Shown one piece after another: positions 1-6,523 of a stretch of 8,772 nt of DNA. The notes beneath the pieces are model-generated. The model ran no database searches and was not told where the DNA came from. It saw only the letters and a list, made by a program, of their open reading frames with translations. Every line of letters begins with the position of its first letter. Within the stretch, counting starts at the first letter, position 1. The DNA is from Burkholderiaceae bacterium. Its GTDB lineage: Bacteria > Pseudomonadota > Gammaproteobacteria > Burkholderiales > Burkholderiaceae. Both the position numbers and the translations under genes were made by a program. The stretch spans positions 1 to 8,772 of the forward strand of contig JAKONL010000094.1 of NCBI GenBank assembly GCA_022701965.1. The letters are read 5' to 3'.

Positions 1-1230
1 CCAGCCGCGCAGCGTCGCCACAAGGCGCTCGCGCAGCACCGGTGCATGGAACACGCCGCCGTTGAGCAGCACCGTATCGGGCAGCTCGCCGCCCTGGCGC
101 TGCAGGAAAGCCGCGATGTGGCGTGTGATGGCCGCATCGCTGGCGTAGGGCAGGCCGAACTCGACCAGGGCACCGCGGGTACGCCGAGGTTCGGCATCGG
201 CGGCGACCAGCGGGAAGAAGCCGTCGACCAGCAGCCGGTCCACGTCGGCCCGCGTGAGCGGGGCCGAGCGCGCACCGCCGATCAGGCGACTGCCGCCGCC
301 CTGCAGCGTGACGGTGGTCTCGGCCGGTCCGTCCGGCGCCAGCAGGCGTTCCTTGGCGCTGCGGCAGCGCTGGGTGAGCTGCGCCAGCTGGATCGCGCCG
401 AGCGGCTGGCCCGGCGATCCGCCCGACAGGCGCGGCTCGATCCAGCGCGCGAGCGCGAGATCCATGTTGTCGCCGCCCAGCACCAGATGGTCGCCCACGC
501 CCGTGCGCGCGAGCTGTGGAAGGCCCGCTGCATCCAGCGTGACCTCGACCAGCGTGAGGTCGGTGGTGCCGCCGCCCACGTCGACCACGAGCAGGCGCCG
601 CGTGCCGGCCAGCTGTCGCGCCAGATCGGCACGGTGGTCGAACACCCAGTCGTAGAACGCGGCCTGCGGCTCCTCGATCAGGTGGACCGGGCCCAGGCCG
701 GCCAGCGCGGCGGCCTGCAGGGTCAGCTGGCGCGCGCCGTCGTCGAACGAGGCCGGCACGGTGAGCACGGTGGGCTGCCGCGCGAGCGGCGCGTCGGGAT
801 GGGCGTGGTCCCAGGCCATGCGCAGGTGGCGCAGGTAGCTGGCGCTGGCCTCCAGCGGCGAGACCTTGGGCACGTCGTCGGGCGCGCCCCAGGGAAGGAT
901 CGCGGCGGTGCGGTCGACCGACGCATGGGACAGCCAGCTCTTGGCGCTGGCCACCAGCCGGCCGGGCGTCTGCTGGCCGAGCTCGCGCGCGAAGGCGCCG
1001 AGGATGGCCGGCTCGTCCGACGGCCACGGCAGGGGCAGGTCGGCCGCCGCCAGCGCACCCTCGGCCGCATGGAAACGCAGCGAGGGCAGCAGCGGCCGCG
1101 GCGCGACCTCGCCGGCCGCGATGCTCTGCGGGATCGCGAAGACCCGGATGTCGTCCGAACCGACGGGCGCATACGCCAGCACGGTGTGGGTCGTGCCCAG
1201 GTCGATGCCGATGCGGAACGCGGCCGCCAT
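1..1230 (-). CDS. Hsp70-family protein (second paralogue), C-terminus cut by window edge
   Basis: This is the N-terminal 410 residues of an Hsp70/actin-fold ATPase, open to the left edge. The ATPase signatures are visible: IGIDLGTTHTVL near residues 7-18 (phosphate 1), VDVGGGTTDL at 216-225 (phosphate 2), GGDNMDLALA at 252-261, and LLNGGVF at about 388-394 (adenosine region). The protein matches the neighbouring 609-residue Hsp70 along its whole visible length. Shared blocks include SAKSWL.HA.VDR, SYLRHLR, VPASFD, and EEPQAAFYDW. The ATG overlaps the stop of that upstream gene (TGATG), which fixes the start and suggests coupled translation. Hsp70-family proteins bind ATP and usually hold or remodel client proteins in the cytoplasm. 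Large relatives of about 900 residues in such operons can carry a DUF3731 C-terminal region, but whether this one does cannot be seen. The client is unknown. Confidence 0.9.
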   Translation of the reverse strand, partial: MAAAFRIGIDLGTTHTVLAYAPVGSDDIRVFAIPQSIAAGEVAPRPLLPSLRFHAAEGALAAADLPLPWPSDEPAILGAFARELGQQTPGRLVASAKSWLSHASVDRTAAILPWGAPDDVPKVSPLEASASYLRHLRMAWDHAHPDAPLARQPTVLTVPASFDDGARQLTLQAAALAGLGPVHLIEEPQAAFYDWVFDHRADLARQLAGTRRLLVVDVGGGTTDLTLVEVTLDAAGLPQLARTGVGDHLVLGGDNMDLALARWIEPRLSGGSPGQPLGAIQLAQLTQRCRSAKERLLAPDGPAETTVTLQGGGSRLIGGARSAPLTRADVDRLLVDGFFPLVAADAEPRRTRGALVEFGLPYASDAAITRHIAAFLQRQGGELPDTVLLNGGVFHAPVLRERLVATLRGW

Positions 1231-3059
1231 CACGTGTCGCGGACGTCGAACTCCACCTTCCAGTGCGCGCCGCCCGAGGCTTCGGCGAGCAGTTCGAGCG
1301 TGCCGATGTCGGTCACGCGCGCGCGCAGCTGCACCGGCACGACATCGCCCGCGGCTCGGCCCTCGGCCGGCAGCGTGGCCTCGATCTGCGCGAGCTCCTG
1401 CAGCTCCTCGGGCGACCAGAAGTCCAGCAGCGTGCCGGGCCGGTCGTCGCGCCGCACGGAGGAACCGAAGAAGCGGAAGCGCACCGATTCGCCGACGACC
1501 AGACCCAGCTGCTGCGGCGGCAGCGGTGCCTCCGAGCCTTCCTCCATGCCGAACGGCGCGACGCACAGCGCCTGCACCGGCGGCTCCAGCCCCGGCACGG
1601 CCGGCATGCTCGACTCGATGCCCACGTAGTAGGCCTGGGCCGTGCCGCCGCGGATGCGGATGCCCCGGCCCTGTCGCACCTGGCCGTAGTAGGCCGCCCC
1701 GCGCGCCACGGCATGGTCCATGTCGGCGCCCTGCAGCAGCCGCGCGGGGGGTGCGCCGTCGGCGGCCAGCCAGGCGTCGAGCGTGGACAGCACGCGGTCG
1801 GCCAGCAGGTCGGACTTGAACACGCCGCCGTTGAACAGCACGGCCGTCGGATGCAGGAAAGTCGCGCCCTCGGGCTGCGCGAAGCCCGCCAGCTGTGCCG
1901 TGGCGCCGACCTGCCGGCCCAGCAGCGCGGCCAGGTGGCGCGTGACGGCGGCGTCCTGCGCGTACGGCAGGCCGATCTGCGTGAGGCCGGCGCGCGGCCG
2001 GACGACGGGGCGGGCGCCGCTGTCCACGGCCGGGAAGAAGCCTTCGAGCAGGATCGAGGTCAGCAGCTCGCGCGCGAGTTCCGTCCTGATCGAGCCGCCG
2101 ATGAGCTTCGAGCCCCGGCTGGGCACGACCAGCGGCACGGTCTGCAACTGGTCGTCGCCCAGCAGCTGTTCCTTGGCCAGGCGGCAGGCGTAGGTCAGCG
2201 CGCGCATCTGCCAGGGGTCGAGCGTCTTGCCTTCGGCGGCCAAGCCGCGCGCGACGCCGTGGGCCAGCGCCAGGTCCATGTTGTCGCCGCCCAGCAGGAT
2301 GTGCTCGCCCACGGCCACGCGGTTGAGCTGCAGGTTGCCGTCGTCCTCGGTCACGGCGATCAGCGAGAAGTCGCTGGTGCCGCCGCCCACGTCGACCACC
2401 AGGATCACGTCGCCGACCTGCACCTGCTTGCGCCAGTCGCCGCGACCGCCGCTGTGGCCGGCGATCCAGCTGTAGAGCGCGGCCTGGGGTTCTTCCAGCA
2501 GCGTGACGCCCTGGTAGCCGGCGGCCTGCGCGGCCTCGGCCGTGAGTTCGCGCGCGGCCGGGTCGAACGACGCGGGAATGGTCACGGTGACCGACTGCCG
2601 GTCGAACGGCGCCTCGGGATGGCGGTGGTTCCAGGCGTCGCGCAGGTGCTGCAGGTAGTGGGTGCTCGCGGCCAGCGGCGAGATGCGCTCGACCTCGGCC
2701 GGCGCATCGGCCGGCAGGATGCCGGCGCGGCGGTCCACGCCGGCATGGCCGAGCCAGCTCTTGGCGCTGGAGACCAGACGGATCGGCGTCAGCGCGCCGT
2801 GGCTGCGCGCCCACTCGCCCGTGATGCGGTCGGGTGCGGCGTTCCAGGGCAGGGCCAGGTCGCCGGCGGCGAATTCGCTCGCGTGCGGCAGGTAGAGGAA
2901 GGACGGCAGCAGGGCGAAGTCCTGCACGGCGCCCGGGCCGCTCTGCTGGGCGACGGGCAGGATCTCGGGCGCGGCGCCCTCGGTATGCAGGTCGACCCAG
3001 GAGAGCGCGCTGTGCGTGGTGCCCAGGTCGATGCCGATGGCGTAGCGGGCGTCGTTCAC
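1230..3059 (-). CDS. Hsp70-family protein (first paralogue), 609 aa
   Basis: This is a divergent cytoplasmic Hsp70-type ATPase. Visible motifs are IGIDLGTTHSAL at residues 8-19, VVDVGGGTSDF at 221-231, GGDNMDLALA at 257-266, LFNGGVF at 408-414 and a terminal ATPase helix region GADMDHAVARGAAYYG at about 444-459. The nucleotide-binding domain is therefore complete. The remaining 150 residues are shorter than the usual DnaK substrate-binding sandwich plus helical lid, and I see no EEVD- or DnaK-like tail. It is thus not DnaK itself but a specialised member of the YegD/HscC-like kind. The GTG start is supported by a GGAGGT Shine-Dalgarno six bases upstream. It overlaps the DUF2760 stop by four bases (GTGA), and its own stop overlaps the next Hsp70 gene by one base. 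The pairing of two Hsp70s with DUF2760 suggests one functional unit. The substrate and any J-protein partner are not visible here. Confidence 0.93.
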   Translation of the reverse strand: MNDARYAIGIDLGTTHSALSWVDLHTEGAAPEILPVAQQSGPGAVQDFALLPSFLYLPHASEFAAGDLALPWNAAPDRITGEWARSHGALTPIRLVSSAKSWLGHAGVDRRAGILPADAPAEVERISPLAASTHYLQHLRDAWNHRHPEAPFDRQSVTVTIPASFDPAARELTAEAAQAAGYQGVTLLEEPQAALYSWIAGHSGGRGDWRKQVQVGDVILVVDVGGGTSDFSLIAVTEDDGNLQLNRVAVGEHILLGGDNMDLALAHGVARGLAAEGKTLDPWQMRALTYACRLAKEQLLGDDQLQTVPLVVPSRGSKLIGGSIRTELARELLTSILLEGFFPAVDSGARPVVRPRAGLTQIGLPYAQDAAVTRHLAALLGRQVGATAQLAGFAQPEGATFLHPTAVLFNGGVFKSDLLADRVLSTLDAWLAADGAPPARLLQGADMDHAVARGAAYYGQVRQGRGIRIRGGTAQAYYVGIESSMPAVPGLEPPVQALCVAPFGMEEGSEAPLPPQQLGLVVGESVRFRFFGSSVRRDDRPGTLLDFWSPEELQELAQIEATLPAEGRAAGDVVPVQLRARVTDIGTLELLAEASGGAHWKVEFDVRDT

Positions 3060-3640
3060 AGTTCGACCTCCGCCGGTGCGATCACGCGCGTGTCGTGGCC
3101 CGTGGTCAGCGCCGGCAGACGCACGGCCGTGGCGCGCCAGCCCCGGTGCTGCAGCGTGCCCGCGAACGGCGGCTGGCCGACCACGTTGCCGGTCACGCGC
3201 ACGGCGGCGGCGTCAAAGCCCGCGGGCAGCGTCAGGCGGCTGCCTTCGGCCTCGGTGCGCACGACCTCGAGGTCGAAGGTGTCCTGGAGCACCTTGCGCG
3301 CGCCGCCGTGCAGCAGGCGCGCGGCGCCGCCCACGTCGGCATCGGAGTAGGCCGCGATGTCTTCCTGCAGGAAGTCCACGAAGCGCGCCTCGCGCTGCAG
3401 CAGGGCCAGGAGCTGCAGGGCAGCGCCGACGTCGGCGGTCGCGCGCACCGGGACCGGTGGCGGCACCGGCGCGGGGGGTGGCGGGGGAGGCGGTGGCGGC
3501 GGGATTTCGCTGGCCAGCGGTGCGCCGTCGCGCAGCGCCTGCACGCGCGTGGCCAGGTGGCCGTCGCCCAGCAGCGAGAAGAAGCTGCCGAAGGCCACGG
3601 ACAGGCGGGAGAAGAAGGGAAGGGCTTGTGGTTCGGTCAT
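3056..3640 (-). CDS. DUF2760 domain-containing protein, 194 aa
   Basis: This is recognised as a DUF2760 family member from its N-terminal block (PFFSRLSVAFGSFFSLLG, residues 7-24), its C-terminal domain (about 68-194) and its position directly before Hsp70 genes. Residues 47-56 are ten consecutive prolines, followed by a further Pro/Val-rich linker to about residue 65. This separates a short hydrophobic N-terminal helix from the conserved domain, which contains LLALLQREARFVDFLQEDI and the block VGQPPFAGTLQHRGW. I chose the ATG at 3640; a TTG two codons upstream (3646) is possible. No clear Shine-Dalgarno precedes either. The family function is unknown; the context suggests it works with the two Hsp70 proteins encoded immediately downstream. 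The proline run should make translation depend on EF-P, by general knowledge of polyproline stalling. Confidence 0.85.
   Translation of the reverse strand: MTEPQALPFFSRLSVAFGSFFSLLGDGHLATRVQALRDGAPLASEIPPPPPPPPPPAPVPPPVPVRATADVGAALQLLALLQREARFVDFLQEDIAAYSDADVGGAARLLHGGARKVLQDTFDLEVVRTEAEGSRLTLPAGFDAAAVRVTGNVVGQPPFAGTLQHRGWRATAVRLPALTTGHDTRVIAPAEVEL
3066..3071 (-). promoter_or_regulatory. Shine-Dalgarno that fixes a GTG start
   Basis: On the minus strand GGAGGT lies six bases upstream of the GTG at 3059. It sits inside the end of the DUF2760 gene. It is the main reason to accept the GTG start of the 609-residue Hsp70 rather than a later codon. Confidence 0.75.
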
Positions 3641-3672
3641 GAGCAATGGGGCCTACGGGGGCGCGAGAGGCG

Positions 3673-3697
3673 GCGGACCGGTCGGATGCGGGTCCGC
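3673..3697. repeat. Inverted repeat in the gap between IclR and DUF2760 genes
   Basis: GCGGACC and GGTCCGC form a perfect 7-bp stem around an 11-base loop. It lies 33 bases upstream of the DUF2760 start and about 50 bases beyond the IclR stop, in the 105-base gap between two minus-strand genes. No T-run follows on the minus strand, so it is not a typical terminator. It could be a leader hairpin or chance in GC-rich DNA. I see no convincing sigma-70 promoter in this gap. Confidence 0.3.
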
Positions 3698-3745
3698 GGG
3701 GCCGCTATTGTCTTCAATGCGAAGAGGCAGCCCGCGACACGAGGA

Positions 3746-4561
3746 TTACGGCAGGCCGTTGCCGTCGGCCTCGAGGCGTTTTCGCAGCAGCCCGCAGAGG
3801 ATGTCGACCTGCTTGCGGATGATCGCGGCCACCGCCAGGCGGCGCTCGGGGCCGAGCCGGCTCGATATCGCGGCGACGCTGATGGCGGCGATCGGATTCT
3901 CCGGCGGAAAGGCGATGCCCACCGCCGCCGTGCCCGGTGTCGCGGCGCTGTCGAGGAACGCGTAGCCCGTTGCGCGGCTCTGCCGCAGGGCGGCACGCAG
4001 CGATTGCGGATCGACCGCGCCGAACTTCCCGTAGCGCGCAGCGTTGAACTCGACGATGCGTTCGGCCTCCGCCTCGGGCAGCCCGGCGAGGATCGCGAGC
4101 CCGCCGGCGCCCACGCCCATCGGCCGCCGGATGCCGACGTCCAGCGTCAGCGCCTTGATCGGATAGTCGCCGAGCGAGCGCGCGGTGCAGATCGATTCGT
4201 CGCCGCGCCGCTCGCTCAGGTAGACGGTGTCCTGCGTCTGGTCGGCGACGACGCGCAGGGCCTCGTCGCACAGTTCGCTCAGCCGGTAGCGCGGCTCGGC
4301 CAGCAGGCCCAGTTCGTGGAGCAGCGGGCCGAGGTGGTACTTGCGCGTGAGCGGATCGCGCTCGACCAGACCCTCGACCTCCAGCCGCTGCAGCATGCGG
4401 AAGCAGGTCGACATCGGCAGTCCGCTCACCGCGACCACGTCGGCGATCCGCATGCCGCGCCGGCCGCGCGACGCCACGACCCGCAGCATGCCGACGACGC
4501 GCTCGATGCTCTGCGTGCCCGTCCGCGCGGACGGCTCTTTCTTCTTCTTTGTTTCCACCAT
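3746..4561 (-). CDS. IclR-family transcriptional regulator, 271 aa
   Basis: This is a DNA-binding regulator with the two standard IclR domains. A winged helix-turn-helix spans about residues 17-80: SIERVVGMLRVVA, then MRIADVVAVSGLPMSTCFRM as the recognition region, then a wing ending in KYHLGPLL. The effector-binding domain (about 90-265) shows DTVYLSERRGDESICTA, IRRPMGVGAGGLAILAGL and AAVGIAFP. A basic stretch KKKK (residues 5-8) opens the protein. I chose the ATG at 4561, which gives a typical family length. An in-frame GTG at 4645 would add 28 residues, but it falls inside the palindrome cluster, so it is unlikely. Neither start has a good Shine-Dalgarno. The gene is divergent from the hydro-lyase/lyase operon, the usual arrangement for an IclR regulator controlling its neighbours. 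Its effector is probably a substrate or product of that operon. Repressor or activator role cannot be read from sequence. Confidence 0.92.
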   Translation of the reverse strand: MVETKKKKEPSARTGTQSIERVVGMLRVVASRGRRGMRIADVVAVSGLPMSTCFRMLQRLEVEGLVERDPLTRKYHLGPLLHELGLLAEPRYRLSELCDEALRVVADQTQDTVYLSERRGDESICTARSLGDYPIKALTLDVGIRRPMGVGAGGLAILAGLPEAEAERIVEFNAARYGKFGAVDPQSLRAALRQSRATGYAFLDSAATPGTAAVGIAFPPENPIAAISVAAISSRLGPERRLAVAAIIRKQVDILCGLLRKRLEADGNGLP

Positions 4562-4601
4562 GCGGCAGTAATTCGGGTTGGACCTCAATGGGCTGGAGAC
4601 G

Positions 4602-4622
4602 GGCGGCGGGAAGATCGCCGCC
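4602..4622. repeat. Inverted repeat in the divergent promoter region
   Basis: GGCGGCG and CGCCGCC form a perfect 7-bp arm pair around a 7-base loop. It lies between the IclR start and the palindrome cluster. It could shape the IclR leader RNA or serve as an extra protein site; low sequence complexity makes chance plausible. Confidence 0.25.
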
Positions 4623-4630
4623 ACCGAAGC

Positions 4631-4653
4631 GGACACCGTGTCCACATAGTGGA
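4631..4653. promoter_or_regulatory. Candidate IclR operator: two overlapping palindromes
   Basis: Two perfect 13-bp palindromes share three bases. The first is GGACAC-C-GTGTCC (4631-4643) and the second is TCCAC-ATA-GTGGA (4641-4653). Read together, the half-site GTGTCC/TCCAC and its inverse recur on both strands. The cluster sits in the 103-base gap between the divergent IclR gene and the catabolic operon, ending 11 bases before the ATG at 4665. It overlaps that gene's GGAAG ribosome-binding sequence (4651-4655). IclR proteins usually bind such pseudo-palindromes as dimers or pairs of dimers. The overlap with the ribosome-binding site implies that a bound repressor would sit at or just downstream of the transcription start. 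I could not define clear -35/-10 boxes on either strand. Confidence 0.5.
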
Positions 4654-4664
4654 AGTTAACCCAG

Positions 4665-5978
4665 ATGACCCCTCCCCAGACGATGACCGAAAAGATCCTC
4701 GCGCGAGCCTCCGGACGGCCTCACGTGCGCGCGGGCGAGGAGGTGACGGCGCGGCCCGACTTCGTGATCGCCTACGACTTCCCCGGCTACACCGACGTGT
4801 TCTTCAAGGAGACGCGCGAGGACTTCGGCATCGAGCGGGTGTCGAGTCCGGAGCGCTTCGTGCTCTTCATCGACCACATGGTGCCGGCGACCGCTCCCAA
4901 GGAGGAGGAACTCCACAAGGTGACGCGGGCGTGGGGGAAGGAGCAGGGCGTGCCGGTCCACGAGCGCGAAGGCATCGGCCACCAGGTCGCGGCGGAGCTC
5001 GGCTACGCGGTGCCGGGCGCGTTCGTCGTGCATTTCGACGGGCACGTGAGCCAGCTCGGCGCGTTTGGCGCCTTCGCGTTCGGCGCGCGCAAGGGCGTGC
5101 TCGAGTCGTTCGTGACCGAATTCGTGACGATGACCGTGCCGGCGACGGTCAAGGTCGAGCTCTCGGGCACGCTGAAGCCGGGCGTGATGGCGCGCGACGT
5201 GTTCCACCACATGGTGCGCGTGATGGGCCCGGCGTCATGCCGGTTCAAGGCGGTCGAGCTCTGCGGGCCGGTGATCGACGCGATGAGCATCGAGGGCCGG
5301 CAGACGATCTGCGGGCAGGCGATGTTCCTCGGCGCCACCACCATGCTGATCGCGCCCGATGCGAAGACGCTGGCCTACGTCGCGGGCCGCTCGAAGCTCG
5401 ACCTGCCGCCGGTGCATCCCGATGCGGACGCGGTCTACGACCGCGTCGTGCGCATCGACGTGTCCGATCTGGAACCGATCGTGGTGGTGCCGCCGAGTCC
5501 GGCGAACACGCGCGACCTGAAGGACTTCGCCGGCGTCGAGGTCCACACCGGCTACCTCGGCTCCTGCGCGAGCGGCCGGCTCGAGGACCTGCGGATCGCG
5601 GCCGACGTCCTGCGCGGCCGGCGCATCCAGCCGGGCTTCCAGCTGCACGTGGTGCCGACCTCGCGCGCGATCATGGCGGCGGCGGCGCGCGAGGGCCTGA
5701 TCGAATGCCTGGTGGAGGCCGGCGCCTTCATCAGTTCGCCGAGCTGCGACTACTGCTTCGGCCGCATCGCCACCATGAGCGACGGCCAGCGCGCGGTCTC
5801 CACCGGCACGCTGAACACACCCGGGCGCATGGGCAGCGTGGATTCCGAGATCTACATCTGCAACGCCGCGGTGGTCGCGGCATCGGCGCTGGAGGGCCGC
5901 ATCGCCGACCCGCGCCCGTACCTGGCCGAGGCCGCCGCGTCGACGGCCGCCGCCATCGCCGTGGGAGCGCCAGCATGA
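4665..5978 (+). CDS. Aconitase-superfamily hydro-lyase, large subunit (LeuC/DmdA-like)
   Basis: This is the iron-sulfur subunit of a two-chain hydro-lyase that would add or remove water on a carboxylic acid in the cytoplasm. Family landmarks in order: TEKILARASG (8-17), IDHMVP (69-74), EGIGHQV (102-108), LGAFGAFAFG (131-140), LGSCASGRLEDLRIA (298-312), SCDYC (360-364) and PGRMGS (386-391). Cys301, Cys361 and Cys364 are the expected three ligands of a [4Fe-4S] cluster. At 437 residues the length fits the archaeal-type LeuC/homoaconitase size. Several canonical positions differ: DSHT is DGHV (125-128), TNGR is ASGR, and NRNF is TLNT, so the usual substrate-binding Arg is Leu383. The ATG at 4665 has GGAAG nine bases upstream; the ATG at 4683 is an alternative. 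Automatic labels such as 3-isopropylmalate dehydratase or aconitase are therefore doubtful. A hydratase for a substituted maleate or similar dicarboxylate fits the neighbours better, as inference. Confidence 0.9.
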   Translation: MTPPQTMTEKILARASGRPHVRAGEEVTARPDFVIAYDFPGYTDVFFKETREDFGIERVSSPERFVLFIDHMVPATAPKEEELHKVTRAWGKEQGVPVHEREGIGHQVAAELGYAVPGAFVVHFDGHVSQLGAFGAFAFGARKGVLESFVTEFVTMTVPATVKVELSGTLKPGVMARDVFHHMVRVMGPASCRFKAVELCGPVIDAMSIEGRQTICGQAMFLGATTMLIAPDAKTLAYVAGRSKLDLPPVHPDADAVYDRVVRIDVSDLEPIVVVPPSPANTRDLKDFAGVEVHTGYLGSCASGRLEDLRIAADVLRGRRIQPGFQLHVVPTSRAIMAAAAREGLIECLVEAGAFISSPSCDYCFGRIATMSDGQRAVSTGTLNTPGRMGSVDSEIYICNAAVVAASALEGRIADPRPYLAEAAASTAAAIAVGAPA

Positions 5979-6523
5979 GCCTCGTCAACCTGCGCGGGCG
6001 CGTGGCCTGGGTCTTCGAGGAGGACGACTACGACATCGACCTCATCGTCGGCGTGCGCAACATCAAGATCACCGACCTCGGGGAGCTGGCGGCGCTCGCG
6101 ATGTCCGACTACCTGCCGGGCTTCGCGAGCACCGTGCACAAGGGCGACATGCTCGTCGGCGGGCACAACTTCGGCTACGGCCATCCGCACTATCCGGCGA
6201 TGCGCGCGATGCGCCACCTGGGCATCTCGTGCGTGGTGGCCGAATCGTTCTCGCCGGGCTTCTTCCGCGGCGAGACCAGCATGGGCTTCCCGCTGGTGAC
6301 CTGTCCGGGCGTGCGCGCGGCGGTCGTTCGCGGCGACCTGCTGGAGATCGACTGGGACGCCAACCGCCTGTCCAACCTGCGCAGCGGCCAGTCGCTGCCG
6401 CTGGAGGCGTTCTCGCCGTCCGAGCGCGGCATGCTCGACGCCGGCGGGCTGATCCCCTTCCTCAAGGCGCGCGCCGCCCGCGACGCCGCTTCCCATCCCC
6501 ACATCTCCGGAGCCGCCCCATGA
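5975..6523 (+). CDS. Aconitase-superfamily hydro-lyase, small (swivel) subunit, divergent active site
   Basis: This is the partner of the preceding large subunit, corresponding to LeuD or aconitase domain 4, 182 residues. The N-terminal strand region GRVAWVFEEDDYDIDLIVG (8-26) matches the LeuD pattern in which D-x-D-L-I follows the first strand. The core GDMLVGGHNFGYG (58-69) and the helix-strand LGISCVVAESFSPGFFR (82-98) followed by GFP (104-106) are also clearly LeuD-like. The expected GSSREH catalytic signature directly after NFG-x is absent: the sequence reads GHPHYP (69-74). The catalytic Ser, second Ser and substrate-binding Arg are thus His70, Pro71 and His72. The frame is intact and the rest of the fold is kept, so this is a specialised chain rather than a decayed one. 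It overlaps the large subunit by ATGA, has GGGAG seven bases upstream, and overlaps the next gene by ATGA. Function: the substrate-closing half of the hydro-lyase; its substrate is unknown. Confidence 0.88.
   Translation: MSLVNLRGRVAWVFEEDDYDIDLIVGVRNIKITDLGELAALAMSDYLPGFASTVHKGDMLVGGHNFGYGHPHYPAMRAMRHLGISCVVAESFSPGFFRGETSMGFPLVTCPGVRAAVVRGDLLEIDWDANRLSNLRSGQSLPLEAFSPSERGMLDAGGLIPFLKARAARDAASHPHISGAAP

Noticed and set aside
46..3350. Long plus-strand open frames (527 and 695 codons) antisense to the two Hsp70 genes
   Set aside because: Low-complexity Arg/Ala/Gln/His composition, no domain motifs, and exact overlap with well-supported minus-strand Hsp70 genes. They arise because third positions are G or C.
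4562..4645. Upstream GTG start for the IclR regulator adding 28 residues
   Set aside because: The extension has no family similarity, would begin inside the palindrome cluster, and lacks a Shine-Dalgarno. The ATG at 4561 gives normal length.
2834..6523. A plus-strand frame open for 1229 codons spanning Hsp70, IclR and hydro-lyase regions
   Set aside because: Only the last 182 codons, from the ATG at 5975, resemble a protein (the LeuD-like subunit). The rest is Arg/Ala/Gly-rich shadow translation opposite or out of frame with clear genes in GC-rich DNA.
4665..6523. Annotation as leucine-pathway LeuC/LeuD
   Set aside because: Active-site residues needed for isopropylmalate or citrate binding are changed in both chains, and no leuA or leuB is nearby; a lyase and a binding protein are adjacent instead.
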